Assembly: GCF_003628445.1 (NCBI RefSeq)
Contig: NZ_RBZO01000010.1
Coordinates: 1 to 64,000, forward strand
Length of the DNA: 64,000 nt
Direction of reading: 5' to 3'
From: Oceanobacillus bengalensis
GTDB taxonomy: Bacteria > Bacillota > Bacilli > Bacillales > Amphibacillaceae
In this document: one piece after another, positions 8,385-17,806 of the stretch
Position numbering within the stretch: position 1 is the first letter of the stretch
How the letters are laid out: each line of letters begins with the position of its first letter
Translations under genes and position numbers: made by a program
Notes under the pieces: model-generated
Told to the model about the DNA's origin: nothing
What the model saw: only the letters and a program-made list of their open reading frames with translations
Databases searched by the model: none

Positions 8385-8553
8385 GGGGAGAGCTTACTAG
8401 TTTAGTAACGCCGAAGGAGCAAGTGGAAAGCGAATCTCTCAGGCAAAAAGACTCTTGTAGGACGCAACTCTGGAGAGTGTTTATTCAGTAAACCGCCTAC
8501 GAAGCAAGTATTTGTATATTACAAATACGCAACTTTCTGGTATAAGGACAGAG
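8385..8553 (+). promoter_or_regulatory. Tandem glycine riboswitch
   Basis: Aptamer 1 (8385-8477) has the conserved GGGGAGAG, GCCGAAGGAGCAAG, ATCTCTCAGGCAAAAAGAC and ACTCTGGAGAG blocks. Aptamer 2 (about 8478-8553) repeats the layout in weaker form: ACGAAGCAAG, GCAACTTTCTGG and AAGGACAGAG. The closing GACAGAG of aptamer 2 is also the left arm of the terminator that follows, so glycine binding should block termination and switch gcvT-PA-PB on, as in B. subtilis. Confidence 0.93.
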
Positions 8554-8590
8554 ATTTCTCTTTAATTAAGGGAAATCTCTGTCTTTTTTT
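8547..8590 (+). terminator. Riboswitch-controlled terminator before gcvT
   Basis: Stem GACAGAGATTTC (8547-8558) with GAAATCTCTGTC (8572-8583), then a run of seven T. The left arm overlaps the end of aptamer 2, giving mutually exclusive structures. Confidence 0.9.
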
Positions 8591-8632
8591 CTGCTATTTT
8601 TAATGTATTTTTCTAATGAAGGAGTGGATGAT

Positions 8633-9748
8633 GTGGAAGAGTTAAGAAGAACACCAATATTCCCAGAATATGAGAAGTACGGTGCCAAAACGATTGATTT
8701 CGGTGGGTGGGATCTCCCTGTACAATTTTCTAGCATTAAACAGGAGCATGAAGTGACACGTGAAAAAGCGGGTTTATTCGATGTATCGCATATGGGAGAA
8801 ATAAAAGTAACCGGGCCAAAGAGCTTTCATTTCTTGCAAAAGTTAACAACGAATGATATCTCAAATTTAGAACCAAAGAAGGCGCTTTATACGTTCATGT
8901 GTAACGATAATGGTGGTACAGTAGATGATTTAATCATCTACCAACTAGCTGAAAATGATTACCTACTCGTAGTAAATGCGGCAAACACGGATAAAGATTT
9001 TGCATGGTTAATTGAAAAAAATGAATTTCAAGATGAAGAAGTAAATATTGAAAATGTATCCAGTGATTATGTCCAGTTGGCATTACAAGGACCAAAAGCA
9101 GAGGAAATTTTGCAGCTACTAACAGAGACTCCATTATCAAACATAAGACCTTTTCGATTTGAAAGTCATGTTACGTTTTCTAACGTAGAATCACCAGCGC
9201 TTGTATCACGTACAGGGTACACTGGTGAAGATGGGTTTGAAATTTACATTCATTATTTAGACGGTGCAAAGTTATGGAACCTTCTTTTAGAAACTGGAAA
9301 AGATTTCGGGCTAGAGCCAATCGGGTTAGGAGCTAGGGACACTTTACGCTTTGAAGCAAATTTGGCATTGTATGGTCAAGAATTGTCAGAGGATATTTCT
9401 CCAATCGAAGCAGGATTAAGTTTTGCAGTAAAAATACATAAGGATAGTGACTTTATTGGAAAAGAAGCCTTGAAGAAACAGTTAGATGAAGGGCCTTCGC
9501 GTAAACTAATTGGTTTAGAAATGGTTGACAAAGGAATACCACGTCATGGATATGCTGTGTATAAGGAAGATGTGGAGATTGGCTTTATCACGACAGGAAC
9601 ACAATCGCCAACATTACAGAAGAATATTGGTTTGGCATTGGTTCAATCGGAATATGCGAATATCGGCGAAGAATTGAATGTTCAAGTGAGAAAACGGAAA
9701 TTAACAGCAAAAGTAGTGGCTACACCATTTTATAAACGAAAAAAGTGA
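8633..9748 (+). CDS. gcvT: Glycine cleavage system T protein (aminomethyltransferase)
   Basis: About 371 residues. It transfers the methylene of aminomethyl-lipoyl-GcvH to tetrahydrofolate, releasing ammonia. The N-terminus LRRTPIF...FGGWDLPVQFSSIKQEH and GLFDVSHMGEI are GcvT signatures, as are YTGEDGFEIY and the C-terminal GCV_T_C barrel. GTG at 8633 is taken as start because AAGGAG lies eight bases upstream; the frame stays open to an ATG at 8603 that overlaps the terminator region. First gene of the riboswitch-controlled gcvT-gcvPA-gcvPB operon. Confidence 0.95.
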   Translation: MEELRRTPIFPEYEKYGAKTIDFGGWDLPVQFSSIKQEHEVTREKAGLFDVSHMGEIKVTGPKSFHFLQKLTTNDISNLEPKKALYTFMCNDNGGTVDDLIIYQLAENDYLLVVNAANTDKDFAWLIEKNEFQDEEVNIENVSSDYVQLALQGPKAEEILQLLTETPLSNIRPFRFESHVTFSNVESPALVSRTGYTGEDGFEIYIHYLDGAKLWNLLLETGKDFGLEPIGLGARDTLRFEANLALYGQELSEDISPIEAGLSFAVKIHKDSDFIGKEALKKQLDEGPSRKLIGLEMVDKGIPRHGYAVYKEDVEIGFITTGTQSPTLQKNIGLALVQSEYANIGEELNVQVRKRKLTAKVVATPFYKRKK

Positions 9749-9760
9749 GGAGGAACTTGG

Positions 9761-11110
9761 ATGGAATTTCGTTACCTACCAATGACGGAAACAGATAAAC
9801 AAGAAATGTTAGATGCGATTGGGGTTACATCTACAGAGGATTTGTTTTCGGATATTCCAAGTGAAGTAAGAGTTAATGGTGCATTAAATTTAAAAAAACC
9901 GAAAAACGAATATCAATTAAAAAAAGAATTAACCGAAATGGCGAACAAAAATGTTAATTTGAAAGAATACAGTTCTTTCTTAGGAGCGGGCGTCTATGAT
10001 CATTTTATTCCATCAGTTGTAGACCACGTGATTTCAAGGTCTGAGTTCTATACAGCATATACGCCATATCAACCAGAAATCTCTCAAGGTGAACTTCAAG
10101 CTATATTTGAATTTCAAACGATGATTTCCGAATTGACAGGTATGCCTGTATCAAACTCATCTATGTATGATGGTGGTACTTCTCTAGCTGAAGCGGTTAA
10201 CTTGAGTGCAGCACACACGAAAAAGAAGAAAATTTTATTGTCAAAAGCCGTTCATCCTGAATCACGCGCTGTAATAGAATCCTACGCGAAAGGTCAAGGT
10301 TTAGAAATTTTTGAAATTGAGTCTGTAGATGGATTAACAGATTTCAACCAGTTAGAGAGGGAAATAGACGGAGATATAGCAAGTGTTGTCATTCAATATC
10401 CTAATTTCTTTGGTCAAATCGAGCCACTAGATAAAATAAATAATATCATTAAGGGTCAAAAAAACGTCATGTTTATTGTATCGAGTAATCCGCTTGCTCT
10501 AGGATTTTTAACACCACCTGGCGAATTTGGTGCTGATATTGTTGTTGGAGATACACAAGTGTTTGGTATACCAGCACAATTTGGTGGTCCCCATTGTGGA
10601 TATTTTGCAACAACGAAAAAGCTGATGCGAAAAGTACCTGGAAGACTTGTAGGACAAACAAAGGACGAAAATGGTGTTCGTGGTTATGTTCTGACATTAC
10701 AAGCAAGAGAACAACATATACGAAGAGAAAAAGCAACATCAAATATATGTTCTAATCAAGCGTTAAATGCACTTGCCAGTTCTGTAGCGATGAGCTCAAT
10801 AGGAAAGCATGGATTGGTACAAATGGCTAAATTAAATATGCAAAAGGCTAGATATGCGAAAGAAAGACTGGAAAAGGAGAATGTTGAAGTTGTTTTCCAG
10901 AATCCATTCTTCAATGAGATTGTTGTTAAGCTCAATGCACCAATTTCAACTGTAAATGAACATCTACTTGATAAAGGAATCATTGGCGGCTATGACTTAA
11001 GTACCGCTTATCCAGAACTTAAGAATCATATGTTAGTTGCTGTAACAGAAATTCGTACGAAGGAAGAAATCGATCAATTTGTAAAAGAATTGGGGGATAT
11101 CAATGGCTAA
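9761..11110 (+). CDS. gcvPA: Glycine dehydrogenase (decarboxylating) subunit 1
   Basis: 449 residues. This is the N-terminal half of the two-subunit P protein that decarboxylates glycine and passes aminomethyl to lipoyl-GcvH. [14 protein letters not shown] at the start, [17 protein letters not shown] and [18 protein letters not shown] are typical of GcvPA. The fold is PLP-transferase type, but the PLP lysine is in GcvPB. Good ribosome binding site GAGGAGG. It overlaps gcvPB by eight bases. Confidence 0.96.
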   Translation: MEFRYLPMTETDKQEMLDAIGVTSTEDLFSDIPSEVRVNGALNLKKPKNEYQLKKELTEMANKNVNLKEYSSFLGAGVYDHFIPSVVDHVISRSEFYTAYTPYQPEISQGELQAIFEFQTMISELTGMPVSNSSMYDGGTSLAEAVNLSAAHTKKKKILLSKAVHPESRAVIESYAKGQGLEIFEIESVDGLTDFNQLEREIDGDIASVVIQYPNFFGQIEPLDKINNIIKGQKNVMFIVSSNPLALGFLTPPGEFGADIVVGDTQVFGIPAQFGGPHCGYFATTKKLMRKVPGRLVGQTKDENGVRGYVLTLQAREQHIRREKATSNICSNQALNALASSVAMSSIGKHGLVQMAKLNMQKARYAKERLEKENVEVVFQNPFFNEIVVKLNAPISTVNEHLLDKGIIGGYDLSTAYPELKNHMLVAVTEIRTKEEIDQFVKELGDING

Positions 11111-12563
11111 TCAAGATTTTCCATTAATTTTTGAGCGTAGTAAAGAAGGAAGAACAAGTTATAGTTTACCAGATTTAGATGTGCCAGCATATGACATTGA
11201 GAACGAGCTAGAGGAAGCCTATATCCGAAAAAATCCAGCTGAACTACCAGAATTAAGCGAATTAGATATCATGCGACATTATACAGGGCTTTCTAATCGG
11301 AACTATGGTGTGGACTCTGGTTTTTACCCACTTGGCTCCTGTACGATGAAATATAATCCAAAAATTAACGAAGATGTGGCGAGGTTGGAAGGTTTTAGTC
11401 ATGTCCATCCATATCAAGATCCAAACACCGTACAAGGTGCGATGGAAATGTTATATGATTTACAGACCGCACTAAAAGAAATTACAGGAATGCATGAGAT
11501 TTCTTTACAATCAGCTGCTGGTGCGCACGGAGAATGGACAGCACTCATGATGATCCGTGCTTACCATGAAGCAAATGGTGATTATGCACGTACAAAAGTC
11601 ATTGTTCCTGATTCTGCACATGGTACGAATCCAGCCTCTGCAGCTGTTGCAGGATTTGAAGCAGTTACTGTCAAATCCAATGAAAATGGACTAGTGGACT
11701 TAGAAGATCTAAAAAGAGTGGTTGGTCCTGATACGGCAGCGCTCATGTTAACGAATCCAAATACTTTGGGATTATTTGAAACAGAAATACTAGAAATGGC
11801 AGATATCGTTCATGGTGCTGGAGGAAAGCTATACTATGATGGAGCTAATTTGAATGCAATCATGGGATACGCTCGTCCGGGGGATATGGGATTTGATGCT
11901 GTTCATCTAAATCTACACAAAACATTTACAGGTCCACATGGTGGCGGTGGTCCCGGATCAGGTCCTGTCGGTGTTTCGGAGGAACTCGTGCCGTTTCTAC
12001 CAAAACCAGTAATTGTTCATAAAGACGATAAATATATGTTTGATTATGATCGACCACAGTCAATTGGACGGGTTAAGCCTTACTATGGGAACTTTGCGAT
12101 TAATTTACGTGCCTATACGTACATTCGTACAATGGGAGCAGAAGGACTCAAGAAAGTTAGTGAATATGCAGTACTTAACGCAAACTACATGATGCGTAAA
12201 CTAGAGAAAGCATATGACTTACCTTTTCAGCAGCATTGTAAGCATGAATTTGTACTATCAGGTAGAAGACAGAAGAAGCTTGGTGTCCGTACACTAGATA
12301 TTGCGAAGCGACTACTTGATTTTGGCTATCATCCACCAACCATTTATTTTCCTCTTAATGTCGAGGAATCAATGATGGTTGAGCCAACTGAAACAGAATC
12401 AAAGGAAACGTTAGATGGTTTTATTGATACGATGATAACAATTGCCAAGGAAGTAGAAGACAATCCTGAAGTGGTACAAGAAGCGCCACATCATACAATA
12501 GTGAAGCGAATGGATGAAACAACGGCAGCAAGGAAACCAATTTTACGATATGAAAAAGCATAA
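11103..12563 (+). CDS. gcvPB: Glycine dehydrogenase (decarboxylating) subunit 2
   Basis: 486 residues. C-terminal half of P protein with the PLP site: [16 protein letters not shown] contains the Schiff-base lysine, and [10 protein letters not shown] and [10 protein letters not shown] are conserved. Works with GcvPA, GcvT, GcvH and lipoamide dehydrogenase. It ends just before a strong terminator, closing the operon. Confidence 0.96.
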   Translation: MANQDFPLIFERSKEGRTSYSLPDLDVPAYDIENELEEAYIRKNPAELPELSELDIMRHYTGLSNRNYGVDSGFYPLGSCTMKYNPKINEDVARLEGFSHVHPYQDPNTVQGAMEMLYDLQTALKEITGMHEISLQSAAGAHGEWTALMMIRAYHEANGDYARTKVIVPDSAHGTNPASAAVAGFEAVTVKSNENGLVDLEDLKRVVGPDTAALMLTNPNTLGLFETEILEMADIVHGAGGKLYYDGANLNAIMGYARPGDMGFDAVHLNLHKTFTGPHGGGGPGSGPVGVSEELVPFLPKPVIVHKDDKYMFDYDRPQSIGRVKPYYGNFAINLRAYTYIRTMGAEGLKKVSEYAVLNANYMMRKLEKAYDLPFQQHCKHEFVLSGRRQKKLGVRTLDIAKRLLDFGYHPPTIYFPLNVEESMMVEPTETESKETLDGFIDTMITIAKEVEDNPEVVQEAPHHTIVKRMDETTAARKPILRYEKA

Positions 12564-12606
12564 AAAATATGACCTAAGGCTAAAAAACCTTAGGTCATAT
12601 TTTTTT
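12564..12606 (+). terminator. Terminator of the gcv operon
   Basis: Perfect stem TATGACCTAAGG / CCTTAGGTCATA with an A-rich loop, followed by seven T. Confidence 0.92.
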
Positions 12607-12611
12607 AATAT

Positions 12612-12986
12612 TTATTTTCCTGATTTTATTTTACCAGTCCATTTTTTAAATCCACCTTTTAACTGGTAGATATCTTGATATCCTTTTTTATGCAATAATT
12701 GTGCTGCTCTAGCAGAACGTGAACCACTTTGACAGTATAGATACACAGGTTTATCTTTTCGCATTTCAATTAGTCTTTGCTTCATTTGTGTAACTGGTAT
12801 ATTTCTCGCTCCAAGTATATGTCCACGCTCAAATTCTTGAGGCTCACGAACATCAATTAGTTGGGCTTTTCGATATCCTTTCACAAACTCACTTTCTGTT
12901 AGAACTTTTAAATAGTTACGCTGTCTGTAATAACGAAAAATCCCAACTGCGAGTAGAACTAGGATTGCTATAATTAAGAATTCCAT
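12612..12986 (-). CDS. yqhL: Membrane-anchored rhodanese-like protein (YqhL)
   Basis: 124 residues: an N-terminal transmembrane helix (FLIIAILVLLAVGIF) and a single rhodanese domain with LIDVREPQEFERGHI and the active-site loop YCQSGSRSARAA, whose cysteine would carry persulfide. The active loop is six residues, as in sulfurtransferases. It faces gcvPB across a shared terminator. The biological substrate is unknown. Confidence 0.92.
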   Translation of the reverse strand: MEFLIIAILVLLAVGIFRYYRQRNYLKVLTESEFVKGYRKAQLIDVREPQEFERGHILGARNIPVTQMKQRLIEMRKDKPVYLYCQSGSRSARAAQLLHKKGYQDIYQLKGGFKKWTGKIKSGK

Positions 12987-13223
12987 TTTTATTTCCCCCG
13001 TTTTTCTGATTTACATCAACATTTATTATATGGTGAATGGCTAGTTTTTTAAAGTTTTTTCTCTAAAATAAGATAAATAGGTAGAAGCAAAGAATTTTAA
13101 AATATCAAATCTCAAAAAAGTTAATATTATAAAAGATAGTTTATATTCATTTCTATTATCTTCCAATTACATCATATTTCGCAGAATTTCTTACTTGACA
13201 AAAAGAGTAATTCTCGTTCTCGA

Positions 13224-13239
13224 CACAATATATAGTATT
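13224..13239 (+). promoter_or_regulatory. NrdR box 1
   Basis: ACACAATATATAGTAT closely matches the NrdR consensus acaCwAtATaTwGtgt. Its start is exactly 31 bases before that of box 2, the canonical three-turn spacing. Confidence 0.85.
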
Positions 13240-13254
13240 TTGTGTTTTTATAAG

Positions 13255-13270
13255 CACAATATGTTGTAAG
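13255..13270 (+). promoter_or_regulatory. NrdR box 2
   Basis: GCACAATATGTTGTAA, a near-consensus NrdR box in tandem with box 1. The pair predicts repression of nrdJ by the ATP/dATP-sensing repressor NrdR. Confidence 0.8.
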
Positions 13271-13350
13271 ACTCTTATTCCTGTGATATTGTAATAGTAC
13301 CACATATGTTTACAACATGTAATATTTAAATGGGAAAAGGGAGCGATTTA

Positions 13351-16300
13351 ATGTCAATTGTTGTCGAGGAAAGGAATCCGATCAACATAGAATCACTTAA
13401 TAAAGATATAGAAGCGTTTGATGCGGTCCATCCAATAACAGGAGATATGAAACTTACACATAAAGGTGTTTCGAGATTAGTTATGCTAGACCGTTATTCT
13501 TTTAAAGACACAACGAAGAAAACACTAAAGGTTGGCGATTTCGTCGTTTTAACCGTAAAAGCAGACCCAAAGTTTCCTGCAAGAGGGCTAGGATTTATCC
13601 AGTCAATCGATTGGGATAAGAAGGAAGCAAGGGTTCAAGTTGATACGGATTATTTGCATGTTCTAGATGATGAGGTGGAAGCAGCATCCGGAATTGTAAC
13701 GCGTTCATTGGATACCATTGATAAACCACTTGAACTTTTCTATGAACAAATAGCAAAGAGAAATGCGACTGGGTTATCAAGTGTCGAAAAAACAGAAGAT
13801 AAACGAAGAAAATCATTTGATGCTTTTTATAAAGAGCTTTCTGACTTGAATTTTATCCCTGCCGGTAGGGTCCTCTATGGTGCAGGTGCAAAGACAGATG
13901 TAACATATTTTAATTGCTATGTCATGCCTTATGTAAAAGATTCTCGTGAAGGTATATCAGATCATCGTAAAAAAGTCATGGAAATTATGAGTAGAGGTGG
14001 AGGCGTTGGAACTAATGGTTCGACTCTACGACCAAGAAACACCATTGCTAGAGGTGTAAACGGAAAGTCTTCTGGTTCTGTCTCATGGTTAGATGATATT
14101 GCTAAATTGACTCATTTGGTAGAACAAGGTGGGTCAAGACGTGGTAGAGTAGCATAATGTGCCTCGTCTATAAAAAACCTCGTGAATTGCTGGGAAATCT
14201 TTATGGTTAAAAATGCTCAAGAACATCTAAGTTTGATATAATAAAATTAATAAAACTAGAGGTGGAATAGCATGAAACCATATGATGCGAAGGAATCCCA
14301 AGAATGTAAAATTTGTGGTTTTATAATATCTCATAATAAGCAAGGCTGGTTTACATCACATCTAAAAAATGAACATGGATTGACATTAGAAAGTTATCTA
14401 ATTGCTCATTTTTATGAACCCGAAGACTTGAATTGTTCTTATGAGCTTTGTGATGGCACTGTAGGACTAAATAGAGGGAAACCTAAAAAATACTGTAGTA
14501 CTTCCTGTAGTAGTAAAGGGGAGCCACTTGTGTGCGTTTTGTGCGGTACTAAATTTGATACCAGCACTAGACCTCACAGATCAACAAAAACTTGTAGTGA
14601 TTCTTGTGCTAGTAAGCTTAGATCAATGAAAGCAGCAGCCTGGCATAAATAAATGAGTGATGAAGTTAAAAGCAAACACTTCAACAACATCATTTTGAAA
14701 ACTGCAAAGACAAGAAGAAAAAATCAAACTCCTTCTTGGAATAGTGGTAAAACAGGAGTATATACTGAGGAAACCCTCGACAAAATTCGTGCCGCTACTC
14801 TAAAACAAATGGAAGATCAAGTTTTCCAAAAAACTAATATTGAAAGAATACTGGAAAATTATTTGCAAGAAATAAAGGTGGATTATCAGTATTCATTTAT
14901 TTTAGAAAAACGACAATTTGATTTTGTATTAAAAGAATTTAATATAATCATCGAATGTGATGGTGATTACTGGCATGCTAATCCTAAATTTTATCCTAAA
15001 CCAGCGAATTGGCAAATTGAAAGGATAAAAATAGATAAGGTAAAAAATGAGATAGCTAAAAAAAATGGATATCGAATTATACGTTTTTGGGAAGATGACA
15101 TTTTAAATAACTTTGAGAATGTCAGACGCATCATACATGACTTGTTGGCTACAACGTAACTGGAAACGGTAAGCGTGAATGCATGAAAACAACAAGGGGA
15201 TAAAGACAATCAGCAGCCAAGCTCCTTTGAAATGGAGAAGGTTCAACGACCATCGAAAGCACACTTAATAAGTGGAAGTGAGTAGAGTAGGGATCAAGTG
15301 ACCCCGAAGTGCGAGGACACTCAAAACAATGGGTGTAAGATATGGTCTGAACTCTAAGGTGACTTAGAGAGCTGAACTAACGATTCAGCACAACAAATTG
15401 GCTCAAATGATTATGTTAGTGGATTCTCATCCTGATATCATTGAATTTATTATATCGAAAATGCAAAATCCGAGAATTCTTCGGTACTTAATAGAAAATA
15501 CAGAAGATGAACAAATTAAAAAACTTGCACAGGAGAAATTAAAATTCACACCTTTAACAAACACAGAAGAAGATCTATACCAAGGTATTCTCAATTATAG
15601 AAGCATTCCTGGTCAGGGAGGCTTTACAGATGCTGCCATACGGGAAGCGGAAGAAAAGTCTAATACAGGTGGAACGTACTCTGTTCATAACCCTGACTTT
15701 TTGACAGGAGCAAATATTTCTGTTTGTATCACCAAGGAATTTATGGAAGCTGTTGAAAACGATGATCACTATGACCTTCGTTTTCCGGATGTAGAGAACT
15801 ACACGGAAGAAGAAATGAAGGTATATAATGACCAGTGGCATGAAGTTGGAGATGTTCGTCAGTGGGAAGATATGGGCTATGGTGTTAGAGTTTATCGTAA
15901 GATTAAAGCGAAAGAACTATGGCGATTGATTAATGTATGTGCAACATATTCAGCTGAGCCAGGAATCTTCTACATCGACAATGCGAATGATATGACAAAC
16001 GCTAAAAGCTATGGTCAACAAGTAGTTGCAACAAACCCGTGTGGTAAAGTCGCAAAGTTTGCCTCACGTTAAAAACTGCGGAATGAAGCGGGAAGGCTGA
16101 AATTGCTAATCCGAACCGAAGGCTATGGGAACCATAGTCAGGGGCAACGCATACTCGGTGAAAAGATATAATCCGAGCACGAGGCCGCAGCACTATAAAA
16201 GTGAAAATGTATGCTGAACTTACACGAAAAACAAGTGTAAGAATCAAAGGATAAAAAGCCTTTGAGATAACAAATATTGGAACAACCCTTAGCACCATAC

Positions 16301-17398
16301 AGTGTCTGTAACCTTGCAGCAGTAAATCTTGCTGAAATGGCGAACAAAGAAACAAAAACGGTAAACTTTGAAAAATTAAAAGAGACCGTAAATATTGGTG
16401 TACGGATGCAAGATAACGTTATTGACGCAACACCATACTTTTTAGAAGAGAATGAAAAACAAGCATTAGGTGAAAGACGCGTTGGATTAGGTGTAATGGG
16501 ACTTCATGACTTATTAATTTACACAGAATCTGAATACGGCTCAAAAGAAGGAAATATACTTGTGGACCAAATATTTGAGGTAATCGCAACTACTGCGTAT
16601 CGTACTTCAATCGAATTAGCAAAAGAAAAAGGCAGTTTTCCATTCTTGGTAGGTAAAACAGACGAAGAAACAAAACAATTACGTGAAGCTTTTATTAATA
16701 CTGGATATATGAAGAAAATGCCTGAAGATATTAGACAGGACATCTTAGCATTCGGTATCCGTAACTCGCATTTATTAACTGTTGCGCCAACGGGAAGCAC
16801 TGGTACAATGGTCGGAGTGAGTACAGGACTTGAGCCATATTATTCCTTCTCTTACTACCGTAGTGGAAGGTTAGGGAAGTTTATGGAGGTAAAAGCGGAT
16901 ATCGTACAAGAATATCTTGATGAACATCCTGAAGTAGATTCTACTAACCTACCACATTGGTTTATTACATCAATGGATTTACCACCAGAAGCACATGCTG
17001 ATACACAATGTGTGATCCAACGCTGGGTGGATAGTTCAATCTCAAAAACAGTAAATGCACCTAAGGGCTATACTGTGGAACAAGTACAAAGTGTTTATGA
17101 ACGATTATACAAAGGTGGAGCTAAAGGTGGAACGGTTTATGTTGACGGAAGTCGAGATACACAAGTTCTTACGCTTAAAGCAGAAGAAAATACCTTTGAG
17201 CAAACAGAATTATTCCCTGATGCCGATAAACCAAAGGTTGTATTGGTAGATACCGTTCAAGAACTAGATAAGACAAGTGTAACAATTGGTTCTGAAGTTG
17301 GTAATACTTGTCCGGTTTGCAGACAAGGTACGGTGGAAGACATCGGTGGATGCAATACATGTACAAGTTGTTCTGCACAATTAAAGTGTGGATTATAA
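13351..17398 (+). CDS. nrdJ: Adenosylcobalamin-dependent (class II) ribonucleotide reductase, joined from three exons
   Basis: Join 13351-14145, 15401-16045, 16280-17398: 852 residues. It reduces ribonucleotides to deoxyribonucleotides using a cobalamin-generated radical. Exon 1 ends GGSRRG, exon 2 begins AQMIMLVDSHP and ends NPCG, exon 3 begins EQPLAPYSVCNL, so joining restores the conserved text in frame at both junctions. The active-site motif N-P-C-G-E (477-481) straddles junction 2. The C-terminus has CPVC and CNTCTSC, the zinc-ribbon-like redox tail of this family. ATG 13351 follows AAAGGGAG. Unspliced transcript would give short proteins ending at TAA shortly after each junction. Flanks put it where lipM sits in B. 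subtilis. Confidence 0.93.
14272..14652 (+). pseudogene. N-terminal part of intron-encoded homing endonuclease (zinc fingers)
   Basis: 126 residues starting at ATG after GAGGTGG. Cysteine/histidine pairs form three likely zinc-binding units: CKICGF...HLKNEH, CSYELCDG...CSTSC and CVLCGTKF...CSDSC. Such fingers usually serve DNA recognition in homing endonucleases. The frame ends at TAA 14650-14652 and continues without any gap into the catalytic half, so a single nonsense codon splits one original gene. It might still work as a separate DNA-binding subunit or be read through or re-initiated. Confidence 0.75.
14653..15159 (+). pseudogene. C-terminal part of intron-encoded homing endonuclease (nuclease domain)
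   Basis: 168 residues in the same frame as the preceding ORF, with ATG immediately after its TAA. WNSGKTGVYTEETLDKIRAA resembles a NUMOD3-type DNA-binding motif. The C-terminal domain has FDFVLKEFNIIIECDGDYWH and RIKIDKVKNEIAKKNGYRII, a Vsr/PD-(D/E)xK-like nuclease core as in EDxHD homing endonucleases. It would cut intronless nrdJ alleles. There is no separate Shine-Dalgarno, so expression would need readthrough or re-initiation. Confidence 0.75.
16046..16279 (+). ncRNA. Group I intron 2 in nrdJ (minimal, no ORF)
   Basis: Length 234. The 5' exon end CGUGUGGU pairs with GCCUCACG inside the intron, again with U.G at the splice site. P7 is GCATAC (16149-16154) with GTATGC (16209-16214), followed by TGAAC. 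P9-type hairpins and a terminal G at 16279 follow. The 3' ends of the two introns are alike (CAACAAATTG and TAACAAATATTG), suggesting relatedness. It interrupts the codons of the N-P-C-G-E active-site motif between Gly and Glu. Confidence 0.9.
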
Positions 17399-17444
17399 AA
17401 AGAACAAAATGAGCCAACTATGGCTTTGAATTAAAGTTTGATAA

Positions 17445-17488
17445 AAAGTAACCTCTTCGGTATGATTTCCGTAAGAGGTTATTTTTTA
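17445..17488 (+). terminator. Terminator of nrdJ
   Basis: Stem TAACCTCTT (17449-17457) / AAGAGGTTA (17473-17481) followed by TTTTTT. The rest of the gap to 17806 shows nothing I can name. Confidence 0.85.
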
Positions 17489-17806
17489 TATGTTTCTGAA
17501 AAATTACTCAAAATAATTTACTAGTGGATTTAGCTTTAAGGGATGATGAATATTATGGGAGAATAAAAAAATTATCCAGAATTATTGACGCTTGAAAAGC
17601 CTGTTAGAATTTCAAGAACACACTAATTAGTAAGCGCTTGAATAAATGATAATTTTAAAATGATAAGTCATGTCAGCATGTGTCCATTTCTTCTATAGGA
17701 ATTAAAATTGGCTTATTTATGTCATTAACTAGTACGTAACAAGAAATGATAAATTAGTTTTTTGATTATACTGATTTGAATATTGTTACGAGGGGGGAGT
17801 TTATTA

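Larger units (their letters stand above)
12987..13350. other. Intergenic region upstream of nrdJ
   Basis: AT-rich gap. The only recognised content is the pair of NrdR boxes at 13224-13270. No cobalamin riboswitch (B12 box) is visible here although the downstream enzyme uses adenosylcobalamin. Confidence 0.6.
14146..15400 (+). ncRNA. Group I intron 1 in nrdJ (with endonuclease ORF)
   Basis: Length 1255. The 5' exon ends AGACGUGGU and pairs with GCCUCGUCU inside the intron, giving P1 with a U.G pair at the splice site. Core boxes visible: P GAATTGCTGGGAAAT (14184-14198), Q AATCAGCAGCCAAGCT (15208-15223), P7 GACCAT (15248-15253) with ATGGTC (15342-15347) followed by TGAAC, then P9-type hairpins. 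The intron ends in G at 15400. The box sequences fit subgroup IA. The endonuclease ORF lies between the P and Q boxes, probably in a P5/P6 loop. Confidence 0.92.

Noticed and set aside
13330-13350. Earlier ATG for nrdJ
   Set aside because: This stretch contains the AAAGGGAG ribosome binding site used by ATG 13351.
14650-14652. Selenocysteine or recoding at the endonuclease stop
   Set aside because: The codon is TAA, not TGA, and no recoding structure is apparent.
15398-16072. Reading the middle part of nrdJ as an independent gene
   Set aside because: Its ends coincide with the intron borders and the text continues exactly into the flanking exons.
16002-16355. 117- and 69-codon minus-strand frames over intron 2
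   Set aside because: They run through structured intron sequence and nrdJ exons on the opposite strand with no initiation signal.
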